The position numbers and the translations under genes were made by a program. Below, one piece after another: positions 24,269 to 39,393 of a DNA stretch of 64,000 nt; within the stretch, counting starts at the first letter, position 1; each line of letters begins with the position of its first letter. Location of the stretch: assembly GCA_964057225.1 (NCBI GenBank), contig OZ059897.1, forward strand, positions 16,492,001-16,556,000, given 5' to 3'. A model generated the notes under the pieces. It saw only the letters and a program-made list of their open reading frames with translations. It had not been told where the DNA came from and made no database searches. The DNA comes from Auanema rhodensis. Its lineage: Eukaryota; Nematoda; Chromadorea; Rhabditida; Rhabditidae.

Positions 24269-26153
24269 ACGAGATCTCACGTCGCTCCACGGTAATTCAA
24301 TTGCCTTTACGGACTGTAAGAATTTTTAAATATGTTAAGCAATTCTTGTGAATCTACTATTCGTATTTTAGATATTTGCATTTTTTGATAACAATTTAAT
24401 ACTCAAAAGATTTTCGAACTCTATCTTAATGTCGTTCACAATAAGTGTAAACAAAATGAGGGCTAAAATTTTAAAAACAGAGAAAATTAAGGGATAGAAA
24501 AAAGAAGAGAGAAAATAAACTGCTATGGTAAGCTGAAATGAGCTTGCGTGAAAGGAATCCATGATTAAATAAAAGTCACGTGTTTCACGTATGCTTCTAA
24601 TTCAGCTAAAAGATCAGATACTCGAACGATCAATACGATCTACTCAAGACACAAAGAACAATCAAAGCGCATAGCTAAAATTATAAATCATTTGTAAAGT
24701 ATACGCATACTATAACCAATTTAACGGATATAATTCCAAAAAGTAGTTCAAGAGCAGAAACTGATGATATTCCCTTATTTCCTAGCGCCTTGGTTGTAAT
24801 AAAAATATAACCTAGTCTAATTAATTCAAACATTTGAATCGACTATATGATACGATCACAAATTTTACATAAAAACTAGTTACCTGACGAACAGTTTCGG
24901 ATGAAATTCGGATGCGCATATCCTCATTTCACACAAGACGAATGACAATCTGATTTAGAAATATAAGAATGAACCAGAAGCTCAATAAAATAATTAATAT
25001 AATAGAATCAAAAAAGTGAAAGGGAGAAAAGGGTTTTTATAGTAGAGAGCAAGGCATTGTTTTCAAGCTACATACAGGAGAATGATAAGTTGTCCAGCAG
25101 ATTTCTAAATGATATCACAAAAGGAGGTCGTACTGATAACTCTTAGTATCCAGTCTTTGCTTTCTTAGTTTTTCCTATTCTAACCTATCGATACGCAAAA
25201 ACAAATAAGCAAAACAAAAATTAACTCTTTAAATATAAAGTACTATCATTTAAATATGATCAACTAAAAAGAGAGTAATGATGCTAGGTAGGCACACAGG
25301 TAAAGCCCTAGGAAAGATAAGACTGATCTTGAACAACTAAGTTATTACACTGGGGTCGAGAAAAGACGTTGTTTGAACTAAAGAAATTCTGCGCTTAAGA
25401 GATAGCGATAGAAAACGAGAGATAATAGACCAGCAATAAGAGCGAGAATAAAACTTGCAGCACGTGGTGTGATGTCATGAAAACGCATCTTTTAGACCAT
25501 GCGCCCATTTTTTTTAAAATACTTCCTACTACATTTCGGCAATTTATTGTAGGCGTATAGCGCCCAAACATCTATCAAAGTACTTGCACATGTGCTTCAT
25601 GGTCAAAGTCGTACACAATAGTGAGGTGTATTAAGTCAAACAAGACGTAGACAGCAGAAAAAGAAAACTTCCACATAACTTACAATATATAATTAGACTA
25701 TTTTCCTAATATAATAAATTTGTACTTCATTAACAGCATAGAATATGCATAACAATAAAATGAGATGTACCAACTCGTTTGAAACGATTTTGTTGCAAGA
25801 ATCATTAGAAAAAACAGTTTAATATAATAGATATGTTTATACACGTTAAAAAAGCATGAATGTATAGAAGTTTGTATTATTTTATAAAAGTGGACATATG
25901 ATTTATAATTTGTTTAAAAAAATGTAACGCAGCACAACATTGAAAGTAAGCCCGATAGAATAATCACTCAAGAAAAGCATAAAGTTAAAGATGAAAATCA
26001 AAAAGTAAGGAAAACCTGTTTGTCATGGTTTGAAACCGGGAAACTATTGAAGTGAGCTGAAGGGAAGGCAAGGATCAAATAGTAGATTATGTACAAGAGA
26101 TATATTCTGTTAATAGCAAAAAACGAAGCACCATAGATATGATATGACGAGAC
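24269..26153. other. Intergenic region between IPPK and NADK2
   Basis: This 1.9-kb AT-rich stretch lies between two minus-strand genes. A short exon-like segment (about 24888-24932, minus) with an ATG and a CAG|GTAACT donor could be a 5' UTR exon of NADK2, but its coding frame does not join. The hydrophobic open frame at 24368-24562 is not convincing. Otherwise nothing is recognised. Confidence 0.4.
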
Positions 26154-28085
26154 TTATTCCTGGATACACGGTTTTCGATTAGAATGCTCCAACTTGATAA
26201 TTTTAACCCCAGCTACAAATCGTGACATGGCATTCAGAAGATTCTTAGGACTTTTGGGATCAAGATCAACGATTTTGACAGAGAATGAAAAATAAAGTCC
26301 TAAAAATTATCTAATAATGAAGTAACCGATATAAGAACTACCATTTGATAATTTAACAACATTATTGTATTCAGCAGAATCGTTGATCATGTGGGAAGGA
26401 ACTTGTCGCATTGATACCATAACCTGAAATAATAAACAAGTATAGCATAAAAGATTGTTCCCTACAGAGCAATCTTTCATAGTTGCTGCTAGTAAATAAC
26501 GTTCAATGAGTGATTTGCTATCAGACTTGCCAAGGAAATCATCAAGAGCAGGAAGTCTTGAATTATTCAAGAAATAGTTCTAAAATCGCCTATTGAAATT
26601 TTAATTGAATCATTTTTTAACCTGATCTTTGGCCGATAATGACTGAAATAGCTTATGCGCCCTAATAATTCCGATACTGTCTACTTGTTGTCCAGCGAGA
26701 ATTTCATCTAATACCGAATTCTTATACAAGTCGAAAGACTCAATGGAAGGACTTCCGGTGAGGATCAGAGCAAGCTGAAAATATACGGATAACATAAAAT
26801 ACTTGTACTTGTATGTATATATGTTACCGCTGATACTAAGTCTTCAATTGTTCCCATTTCGTGAGGAAACAGAGTAGCACTCATAATAGAGTCACTGGTA
26901 GGTGTTTCATTTGAGAACAACTATATTAGAAAAGGTGTTATTAAAACAAATATAACTTAAACTTCACCAAATTTCCATTGATGAATAATCTCAAATTTCT
27001 ATGTGGATTGCGGAACAATTCCCTGAAATGGTGCAATTATTCTTCCGCATTAGAAATAGCAAAATGATAAAGCAGTTTACTATCATGTTTACTGATAGAA
27101 ACTTGATTATTTAAACAACAAATAACCTGAGAGCTCTACAAACACGAAAATGAACTCCAGAAAAAAGATCCAATGGACAAAAATCATACATTTGAGAAAA
27201 ATGATCAGATCCACATTTTTCTATCTTAAAATATATTGAGTTAATTTATATAAGAATGATATTATATATGAAACCTGTAGAATACAATTATTGCAAAATG
27301 GTAATCCTATGCCTGGGTGAACTTGAAAGAAACCTTGTTTCGGTTTAATTTCAACCTAATAAGGAAAAATAAAAGTTTCATCTTACAGCAAACCAACTGT
27401 TATGGTTGGCCCTATGTATGAAGTAATATGTTGAGGAATTCTTGTAGCATCCAGCATTTCCAATGCAGTAATAGTAGTACATCCTTTAGGAACTGTAGAT
27501 AGAGGTAACAAAGAAAGTTCATCAGGTAATTGTTTCAAATCTTCAAATCGCTCAATTTTCATATTTGAGAGAATGGAAGGAATCTAGAACGAAATAAATA
27601 AACTAACAATGCCAAAAATACAGCCAACCTTTCCTAATTCATGAACATCTGACACGGACATTTCCACAATTTTTGAAGATACTAAATAATGGGAAGAAAA
27701 AAACGGAGCTACCATGGTTTCCATATATCTAAAAAATAATATATATTAAGATTATTTTAAGATATTATTAAATAATAAACCAGCGCAGTAACCCAACCTA
27801 TTAACTAATTCGCTTTTTGTTTTAAGAGTTATTAGTCCACTCTTTCTTGCTTTTGAAAATCTCCATACTATTCTGAAAATAATATTTTCATTGCAATAAA
27901 CCGTGAAAAAAGTATATAAAAATGTTGAAAATCAAAGTAACGTTAATAATACTCAAAATCGATAAATAAAGAGCCCCGTACCTTGTTCCAGAAATTTTAC
28001 TTTTGGCAGAGATCACTAAATTGGCTCGCCCTTCTCCACGAAAGCAAAATGATCGATATAAACGAGGATCAACAACGAGGGGCAT
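26154..28085 (-). CDS. ippk: Inositol-pentakisphosphate 2-kinase (IPPK/IPK1)
   Basis: Starts MPLVVDPRLYRSF and runs through about a dozen short exons to TAA at 26154. Family landmarks appear in order: GEGRANLVI near the N-terminus (human GEGNKSLVV), the conserved VEIKPKQGF, a CNNC pair, and CPLDLFSG (human CPLDLYSG). Near the end are LLAATMKDCSVM (human VAMTAKDCSIM) and SFSVKIVDLDPKSPKNL (human SVSVLDLDLKPYES). The enzyme makes inositol hexakisphosphate from InsP5 using ATP, in nucleus and cytoplasm. The last intron must be GTAGTT..TTTTTAG (about 42 nt) to keep frame. A TTTTCAG acceptor ends at 28132, 46 nt upstream of the ATG, and may take a spliced leader. Exon joins in the middle were not all resolved. 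Confidence 0.88.
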
Positions 28086-28952
28086 ATTGCATAATGTTAT
28101 AATACCATAATGCTTTTATACTTGAATAATCCTGAAAACAAAAAACATAACCTAAATATAAAAATTATTTGATTAATATATTTGACAGAAAATGCGCTGA
28201 AAAATTCCAGGCACATACAACGAAGAAGTACAAGAAACATGATAAGCGTCGGCGTTTTATAAAGCAATGTAAAAGGAAATAGGCGGGGTAGCAAGCCCAA
28301 TCAACATCAGTTCAGCCACCAGCAGACCACCAGCGTTTGGCAACGCGCCAAGTTCTGTTTACACGGGCATTGAACGTTGCTGTTTAAAATAATATGTTCA
28401 AAAAAGACTTTGTTCTCATAATCAGTTTCACTCTTGTCATAGAAAGTGATTATTGCAATAAAAAAAGAGAAAGAAAATTAGAATGTGACGACTATGATCT
28501 TCATAATTATATGTCTTTATAATTATAAAACAATTATATGTTTGAAAACGGCCTTCCTCGTGACATTAATCAGCTGTTATAATTAAGTATTAAGTTGATG
28601 AAACAATTCAAATTGTAATTTTAAGTTTATTAATTCATTTTAATAAAATGCTTTTCATAAATTATGCTCAATATATAACACACAACTTCATCACAGTGTT
28701 AGAAAGATAAGGCAAGACAATTCTTTGTACAAAAAATTGAGAGAAGTGGATGGTGCTCATTGGAATTCAGAGTAAAGACAAGAAGATAAATCTTCGCTCT
28801 TCTTAAAATCTCTATTGGATGGTTAATATTAGTAGACGAATCAGATAAACGTTTTCATAAGCCGAGATTCTAGTACTATGTATAGAAATAAGTGTAGTCA
28901 AAAAACCTAGATATAGGAAATACAACATGAGAAAAAACAGAAAATTACTAGT
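28086..28952. other. Intergenic region between ACAP/CNT-1 and IPPK
   Basis: Both neighbours are minus-strand genes, so this contains the ACAP 3' UTR and the IPPK promoter or outron. A hydrophobic open frame at 28097-28300 is not convincing. Nothing else is seen. Confidence 0.45.
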
Positions 28953-31900
28953 TTAAGCCGAAGAACTTTTGTTTTCTGTTGCTCTTCTAGTGATATCCGA
29001 AATTACACTATCTACAGTTTCATTCATTGGATTATCGAATTCTTCGTTGAATTCATCTCGCATGGTATGAACACGGAAGCTAAAGATATTTACTAATGAA
29101 TGTTTTTTTCAAACAAACGTACAGAGTAACTATGTCGGCATGTTTCCCTTCAATAGCTATATCTAGAGGAGTAATACCGTCGGCATTTTTTAAATCTTTG
29201 TCTGCACCTCGTTTTAACAATTGGCAGACTTGCCTGGAAAAACCATGATTATATTTCAAAAAATATATAAGGCATACAAAGTATTTCCTTCCAGGGCTGC
29301 CAGGTGCATGGGTGAATTCAATCGTTCATCCAAAATATTTATCTTAGCTCCGTTTAATAATAAGAATTCTACTGCAGCTGTTTGACCCTTACAAATTACA
29401 AATTAAAATTGAGAAGAAAACCGATACTTACATTTTGGGTAGATAAATGAAGAAGTGTTGTTCCATTTTGAAGAGTGTTCAGATCAAATTTACTAGCTAT
29501 AGCTTTTAACAAAACAACAATGTCCCCAGAACGCGCAGCTTCTTCAGCAACCTCCCAAGAAATAGATTCTCCTAAAATATTGAAGTTTCGATACATAACA
29601 AAACGAAATACCTTGATCTTCAGCAACATTTTGATCTGATCCGCAGGAGGACAATCGTTTCTTATCATCTGAAAAAAGACGTACTCTGAAATATACAACG
29701 CAAAGAAAGCTAGCCTGTGATTTGGCCAGCGCAGATGTTTTCTGCTTCTTTCACATCAACATAAGACGTTGAACGTGTTCCTAAATAACATATTCTAAAA
29801 TTCTAAAACAAGTTCCGAGTACCGATGCTGTTCTTGTGTTTTCCCAGGTATTCTTGTCTTGCTACAGCGAAACCACGAGCCCGATCAGATGATGATATTG
29901 CGAAGCGACGCTCAACATATTTAGCTTTTATCCAGGCTTCTCGAATCTGAATTTAAAAAGTACAATAAGCTTCTTGATATTGCCAAAATACTTGACGATT
30001 ACTCGATTCTGTAGCTTCTGTAGGAATAACATTGCAATCAGGAAGATGAGCTAGGTAAATTGAATTAACCTGAGCAAGAATAGATAAATTAACGTTTTAA
30101 TACAAAACTCTAACCAATCTATTTCCCAAACTTAATAAAACATCCCGTAATTCTGTGTCAATGGAATCCATTGTTAATGACCGAACTTTGGAAACTTGAA
30201 CACCAAGACTTCTATGAACACCTGAGCATTCTATGCATAATATAACCTGAAATGAAAAAGAAACAATCAATACTAGCTTAAAGAAAACTTACACCCAAAT
30301 TAATGCTGACCCATTTTGGTTGCTCACTTCCGCAATCAGCACATCGTTCATTTCCTGGTACTCGACTGAAAAAGAAATGCACTTAGCGATTCAGTAGTAA
30401 TATTCAAACCGTATTTGTTCAAACGTTGTTGTAATTTCATTTGTATACATTTTAGAACCATTTGATATAACAGCTGTATCAGAACTTGAAGATGATGGCT
30501 TTGTATTCTTAAACAAAACATAAAATACGATAGGTGAGTTTTAATGTTCTAACCTCATCATCACACTCATGTAATGCCAATATAGTTCTTTGTAAAGCTC
30601 TCATCCAATCATTACAAAGAGACTCTGTATCTGCTTGCAAGAGATGACTTCTAAACTTATATGCTAACAAAAATGCGCACGTTTTAGTTTACCTAGTAGG
30701 TGTAACTAATTCAAAGCATCCTGCACGATCTATAGATGGTGGGGCTGGACGAACTAAGCACAACTTTAAGTTTTCTTCCATTACAGTGGGCTCTTCATAA
30801 TCGTTCGACCGATGCGAATAAAGCTTGAAAAGGCTATGTATGCAAACGAAACATGACGAAAGTATTTACCAATTTATTATCCTTTATCTGGAACCATCGT
30901 CTATTCCATGTTTTAAATGCATTCGAGGATCTCTTCAATAGATATCCTTCCATCATGACATCCGGGTCAGGAGGCATGCCCGAAGGATGTTGAAACATTT
31001 CCTGAACAGTAGTTCTTAACAGGTAAACAAACTACAAACTTAAATAACGGACACTCTCTCTCGTTAGAAAGTTAAATATGAAGAACTAACATATGGAAAT
31101 TCGTTTAACAGGATAGGGTTAGATATCTCCGGAGGTACGTAGAATTTAGAAAGCTTCTTTGTCCGCAACTTCGATTTCTTTTTAGTAGCATTTTCAACGC
31201 CATATTTTGAAAAATCATACGATACATTCAATGAGTTACTCCTGGGAATGTCTAATTGTTCAATATAAGATGGTTCAGAAATCATAGAAGCACAAGAAAT
31301 TTTCTTCTTTTCAAAGTTTGTGGTCGATGTGCAAGATGACACTATGCTTTTCGATTCAATTTCAATAGACTTGGTAAATTGACTTGCAATGGTACTGCAT
31401 TTAGCATGACGATAATTATAGAATATTGATTTAGTTATAGCTGGAGGTTGATTATGAGCAGAAGGCATTGATTCTTTATCTTCTTATTGAAGAATTAAGC
31501 TTGTCACATAGAGACAAAATTAGTAATTTTTCTATTCTGTTACAATGTGATAAACAGAACAGACTGGGAAACGAATGTTGGAATGTCAATCGATTGCTCG
31601 ATTGGAGAACACTAAGCCTCGTAAATGCCTGAACGTACTAGTGAATCATCAAAAATGGTTTTACAAAACGGAAAACACATCGATTATAGAAAATTAAAAT
31701 AATCCTTGTAAAAAAACTCGGATTATACTAAGTTAAGGATGAGCATCAAAAAAATTCGATACGTGAGGAAGGGTCGTTGAGATAGATGGTCACGCAATGT
31801 TTGTTTTTTAGTGTTTACTTACTTTTGGAACTAACGAGTGAATGTCCTGCATTTTTCGCTCCGTGTGCTTACATTTCTCAGATAGAGCAGCTATAAGAAA

Positions 31901-32979
31901 TGATATATAAATAATCGAATTAAATTCGAAAACCAGGGCATACAAAATGCAAAAAATCTACTCTTTATTAAAAGATGAAGAAAACCGCAAAGCATACCTA
32001 TTGTCTCTGCCACACTACCATTATCAGCGGCGGTCCACTCATCAAAAATTGCGTGCCCACGTGAAAAGAAAGATGATGTTTCTTTCACAAAAGACCATAA
32101 CTGAATAAAACAAATAATGAAAAAAAGGCTGAAATAGAGAATATTCACCGCTTCAATAATCATATAATCTTTTTTTGCATGTGCTACATTGATTTGAGCT
32201 ACGTAATCAAGTGTTGTATGAGCGAAGCAAGCCCCAATCTAATAAAAAACGTTTTAAGATATCGTGAAACAAATAAAGACTCACGGCTGTTAAGGCATTC
32301 CGACCATCTGCGGCATCATTTGGCCGCTGTCGTGAAATCGACGAATTTCTATTCAATGCTTCGTCCATACTAGCAGACATGCTGTCAAAATGTGCTCTCG
32401 CACTAGAGACTTTCGTCAATTCCCTATATAAAAAAAGAATTAAATATTTTGAAACAAATAAAAACTCAACTGTTTGAGAAAAGAAGCTAATTTTTCATAA
32501 ACAACTAGATTCGATTGTTCATAATAGGCTTTAGAGAGACTCAAAGTTTGCCCAAACGCGTCGGATAATGATTGAAAAGTAGGCTGAGAAAGTGCATTTC
32601 CATTGAAGCTTTCGTCACATAATTGATTAACCGATACAGTAAATCTGCTGCAAAACTTATATAAATAATAAACGATATATGCATTGAATACTCACTATAA
32701 AGTTGCTATATAATTTTTGCTATATTCTATCATGGCTGTCACATGTTTTAGTATCTAAATATCAATATGATAAACATAAAAAGCAGATAAAATGCCTCAT
32801 TCAAACGGTTTTCTAATTTTGTGAAGTATTGAGTATGCTGAGAGATTGAAGCTCGAAATCTAGGAGAATCCTTAAAAGCGAATATAAGAATCTGAGATAA
32901 CAATTACCTTCATGGCTTCTGTGAATACTATAGGATTTGGCATTGATGTATTAGAAGGTAATGCCACAGAAGCGGTCAT
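28953..32979 (-). CDS. cnt-1: ACAP-type ArfGAP (BAR, PH, ArfGAP, ankyrin), CNT-1-like
   Basis: ATG 32979 begins MTASVALPSN. The next exon, DSPRFRASI, is identical to the start of human ACAPs. The BAR domain spans about 31800-32900 (ending LDYVAQINVAHAKKDY and TSSFFSRGH). The PH domain follows with MMEGYLLKRSSNAFKTWNRRWF. The ArfGAP zinc finger reads CADCG ... CIECSG and is followed by HRSLG, which carries the catalytic arginine. Ankyrin repeats include DLNTLQNGTTLLHLS, NSPMHLAALEG and GITPLDIAIEGKHADIV. Stop is TAA at 28953. Such proteins stimulate GTP hydrolysis on Arf6-type GTPases at endosomal and plasma membranes. The intron 32756-32795 (40 nt) appears to use a GC donor. A TTCTAG acceptor ends at 32991, 11 nt upstream of the ATG. 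An alternative first exon lies inside the gene. Confidence 0.92.
31091..31468 (-). CDS. Candidate alternative first exon of the ACAP gene (BAR-less isoform)
   Basis: A 126-codon exon starts with ATG at 31468 and ends with TAT|GTTAGT in phase 0, exactly the phase needed to join the PH-domain exon (EMFQHPSGM...). The upstream BAR exon (ending VPK|GTAAGT) can also splice directly to that same PH exon, and this matches the human layout. The region is therefore dispensable to the full-length protein. It encodes a basic, Ser/Lys-rich sequence with no recognised domain, including KKKSKLRTKKLSKF near its end. I infer an internal promoter giving an isoform with PH, ArfGAP and ankyrin domains only. The alternative is chance open frame within an intron. 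Confidence 0.5.
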
Positions 32980-36505
<3,526 letters not shown>

Positions 36506-36619
36506 ATTATCTCATAATTCTTGCCGTTTTAGTTATAGTCGCAATCTCTCAAATTGTTGAGATTACTTAGCTTTGTAGATTATTTTTTATACGAAATGTT
36601 TCATACATCCACAGTGTAA

Positions 36620-36727
36620 AATAAAGCGCAGTTTTCATCATCAAAATATAAATATAAGTATTTTTCTACAAATATATCTTGCAACTTTGCTAAGTACTCA
36701 AAATTACAAGAAATTTCTTTAGGTTAA
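36620..36727 (+). promoter_or_regulatory. Operon-type intercistronic signal between TPI and CWC27
   Basis: AATAAA at 36620-36625 in the TPI 3' UTR is followed about 97 nt later by a TTTCTTTAG acceptor (ending at 36722) and, six bases on, the CWC27 ATG. This is the spacing seen between operon genes processed by spliced-leader trans-splicing in nematodes. Trans-splicing itself is inferred. Confidence 0.6.
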
Positions 36728-38639
36728 ATGAGTTCACAATACCAAAATGAACCCCCGACATCGGGGAAAGTGATTTTACAAACAACAGTGGGAGATATCG
36801 AAATTGAGTTGTGGACTAAAGAAGCACCAATGGCTTGTAGAAATTTCATTCAGTTATGTATGGAAGGTTATTATGACAATACTATTTTTCATCGTGTTGT
36901 AAGAGGTAAAAATATTACTGAAAAAAAAGCTGTTAATTGACCAGCATCTTTCAGATTTTATTATTCAAGGTGGTGACCCGTTGGGTTCTGGAAAAGGTGG
37001 TGAAAGTATATATGGAAAACCTTTCAAAGTATTTTTTGTTTTTGAATTTGTTCTGGAAATTTGTTTTAGGATGAATTTCACCAAAGACTACGCTTTAACA
37101 GGAGAGGATTGCTAGGCATGGCAAATGCTGGGCCGAATGATAATGGAAGTCAATTCTTTATAACAATTGGTACAGAAGGAAACCCAAATTTGAATAAAAA
37201 ACATACTTTATTTGGAAAAGTTGGTGAAATCTTCATTCATGCGAAAATAATGAAGTTTTCCAGGTTGTTGGTCCTACTGTGTATAATATGCTGAACATAG
37301 CTAATTGCGATATTGATGAAGATGAACGTCCCAAAACCATTAATAAAATTCTTTCAGCTAAAGTTATCACTAATCCTTTCGATGATATTGTACCAAGGTA
37401 TAAAAAAATTTACTTCTTGCAATGATATGATTTAAGAGAAAAAGAAAAAAAGAAAAAAGAGAAGAAGAAAGACGTCAAAAAAGTGGTTGAAACGAAAAAA
37501 TTGAATCTCTTGTCATTTGGTGATGAGGCTGAAGAAGATGAGGCAGAATTAGAAGAAGTCAACAAGCAATTAAACTCGAAAGGAAAATCTGCACATGATA
37601 TTTTACAAGATGAAAAGCTGAGCACTCAAGTAGCTGTGACTGCTGACGAATTTGACGATTATGAACCTGTAATATTGATGTTATATTCTAGTAATGGTTC
37701 AGAAGACTAATTGCAGGATGCTAATGAGGATTCGAGCACTATTTCGGAATCTTTAGACAAAATTCGTGCAAAGTTTGCCAAACGAAAGCAGGTACTTACA
37801 AGAATCATTAAATAACTCTTACATATTTAGCAAACTGAAACAATGAACAATCCGGAAGAAGAAGAAAAGGAAATAGATTACGATACTATGGTAGCAGAGC
37901 AGAAAAAAGAAGACGAAGAAGTGAAGCTGTAAAAAAAATGTTTTAGAATTTTAGGAAATTGAAAATTGTTTAAGGAACAAGATGCAGAACGAATTAATGG
38001 CTATCCAAAAAGATTATATAAAAGCTCTCAGAGGTCCAAAGCAAAAGAAGGCTAAGCATGGTCTGTAGTCAAAAGGTAGCGAATTCTATGCATAATGCAA
38101 ATTTTTAGAAGAAGAATTATCATCGGCTATGAAGCAGTACACGTCATTGAAATGGAAGTTTAAAAAACAAACCAATGATTTAGTTTCTTTGAAAGATCCA
38201 ACTAGAGAAGCAACTATAGTATGCGTTTTCTAGTAGATAACTGTAGTTCAATCGTTATAGAGTACCCCATTCGTTGAACAATTTCTTCAAAAACTTCAGA
38301 ACACCAGTCAGGCTGAAATGTTACGGCATAAACCTGTGGTTAAAAGAAAAATGGTAGAAGAGCCTGAGGCTCCAAACGAAGAAGAAGAAAAAACATTTGG
38401 TGTGGATTTAGAAGTTGAAGACCTGCCAGATACAGAATGGTAAAACGCTGTCTAAGTATTCACTAACACATTGTCACCTGTTCAGGGTGAATAAGAAAGA
38501 TAGATTCTTTGTTGGAGAAGATGGTGATCCTAAAGTAACAAAAGCTAAAGATGCAAATATGAAAGATCATAATGAAGACTGGTATAATATTGAAGATCCC
38601 CGTAACGCAATCAACAAACGCCGACGTGGCGAACAATAA
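36728..38639 (+). CDS. cwc27: Spliceosome-associated cyclophilin CWC27
   Basis: The N-terminal cyclophilin domain (residues ~13-170) opens [22 protein letters not shown] and contains [46 protein letters not shown] and [10 protein letters not shown], all in the order of human CWC27. The next segments, ending NPFDDIVPR and then [16 protein letters not shown], match the human linker (LLSFGEEAEEEEEE). The C-terminus has [15 protein letters not shown] (human YDPRNPVNKRRREES). CWC27 associates with activated spliceosomes. The usual cyclophilin Trp ahead of the NKKHTLFG element is absent, as in other CWC27 proteins that lack isomerase activity. Splicing inside the acidic middle (37380-38460) uses several 40-60-nt introns. 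It is probably the second gene of a TPI-CWC27 operon. Confidence 0.93.
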
Positions 38640-38940
38640 TTTCTCCACATCTCTTTATAACTCCAACTTTTTTTTACAATTAATCTTCGTAGTATAACTT
38701 CAACTATTGTAATGAAATTTTAATGATCATATAATCTGAACCAAGCATGAACAAAATTCACGAACTACTACTTATGCTTATATCATCAGTAGAATTTTCA
38801 AACAATCATCTTTTATAGATTCCCCAGTACCACGTACGTATAAACATACAAGTATCATGTGCGTATATACAGTTCTCTGAACAACCTAATTTCACGTACA
38901 TACCAACAAGACATTAGGCGCCAGCCGAAGACAACACTTT
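38640..38940. other. CWC27 3' flank up to the tRNA array border
   Basis: AT-rich 3' UTR and flank. From about 38911 it turns into reverse-complemented array spacer (ACATTAGGCGCC), the outer edge of the inverted remnants of the 169-bp repeat. Confidence 0.6.
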
Positions 38941-39017
38941 CTTCATAGTAGGACTACTGACCTCGGCAACACTTATAACTATAAGTACCACGCGCTAACC
39001 AACTGCGCCAATGGAGC
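38941..39017 (-). pseudogene. Degenerate inverted tRNA-Ile(UAU) copy
   Basis: This is the reverse complement of the array tRNA gene. The 5' half (box A region and anticodon arm) is nearly intact. The T-arm has lost about five bases, including the TTCGA of box B, and the 3' acceptor strand is mutated. It should therefore be a dead pol III gene, diverged well beyond any copy in the arrays. Confidence 0.85.
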
Positions 39018-39102
39018 CATAGACACAATCAAAAAACATTCTGAACAATCTGTTTTTCTTAGATACCAAGAAAACATAAGGCGCTGGCCAGAGCCAAAAC
39101 TT

Positions 39103-39160
39103 TGCTCCATAGCAGGATCGCACTGCTGACCTCGGCATCACTTATACTTATAAGTACCAC
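39103..39160 (-). pseudogene. Truncated inverted tRNA-Ile(UAU) copy (3' part)
   Basis: Bases 27-84 of the tRNA gene lie in reverse orientation and end abruptly at the anticodon stem. The next bases (39161-39184) look like plus-orientation spacer, so this marks an inversion breakpoint. Confidence 0.8.
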
Positions 39161-39184
39161 TCCGGCCGGCGCCTAACATCTTAT

Positions 39185-39223
39185 GTGATGCCGAGGTCAG
39201 CAGTTCGATCCTGCTATGGAGCA
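39185..39223 (+). pseudogene. Truncated plus-strand tRNA-Ile(UAU) copy (3' part)
   Basis: The 3' 39 bases of the tRNA gene (from the end of its intron onward) follow the inversion breakpoint and lead into normal spacer. This is the first element in array orientation. Confidence 0.85.
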
Positions 39224-39309
39224 AAGTTTTGGCTCTGGCTGGCGCCTAATGTTTTCTTGGTATCTATGAAAAAACAGATTGTTCAGAATGTTTTTTGATA
39301 GTGTCTATA

Positions 39310-39393
39310 GCTCCATTGGCGCAGTTGGTTAGCGCGTGGTACTTATAAGTATAAGTGATGCCGAGGTCAGCAGTTCGATCCTGCTATGGAGCA
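39310..39393 (+). tRNA. tRNA-Ile(UAU) with a 10-nt intron: first complete copy and reference for the array
   Basis: A complete cloverleaf can be drawn. The acceptor stem is GCTCCAT/ATGGAGC, the D-stem GCGC/GCGC, the anticodon stem TGGTA/TGCCG (with G-T pairs), the T-stem AGCAG/CTGCT with loop TTCGATC, and the discriminator is A. The anticodon loop is CTTATAA with anticodon TAT, reading the isoleucine codon AUA. The 10-nt intron AGTATAAGTG sits after position 37, the canonical eukaryotic place; human tRNA-Ile(UAU) is also intron-containing. Internal box A (TGGCGCAGTTGG) and box B (GTTCGATCC) are intact, and a T4 terminator lies five bases past the gene. The same description holds for consensus copies at 39310 + 169n and 53450 + 169n. 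Confidence 0.96.

Noticed and set aside
24888-24932. Upstream ATG exon for NADK2
   Set aside because: Its donor leaves a phase that reads into an immediate stop in the next exon, so it is at most a 5' UTR exon.
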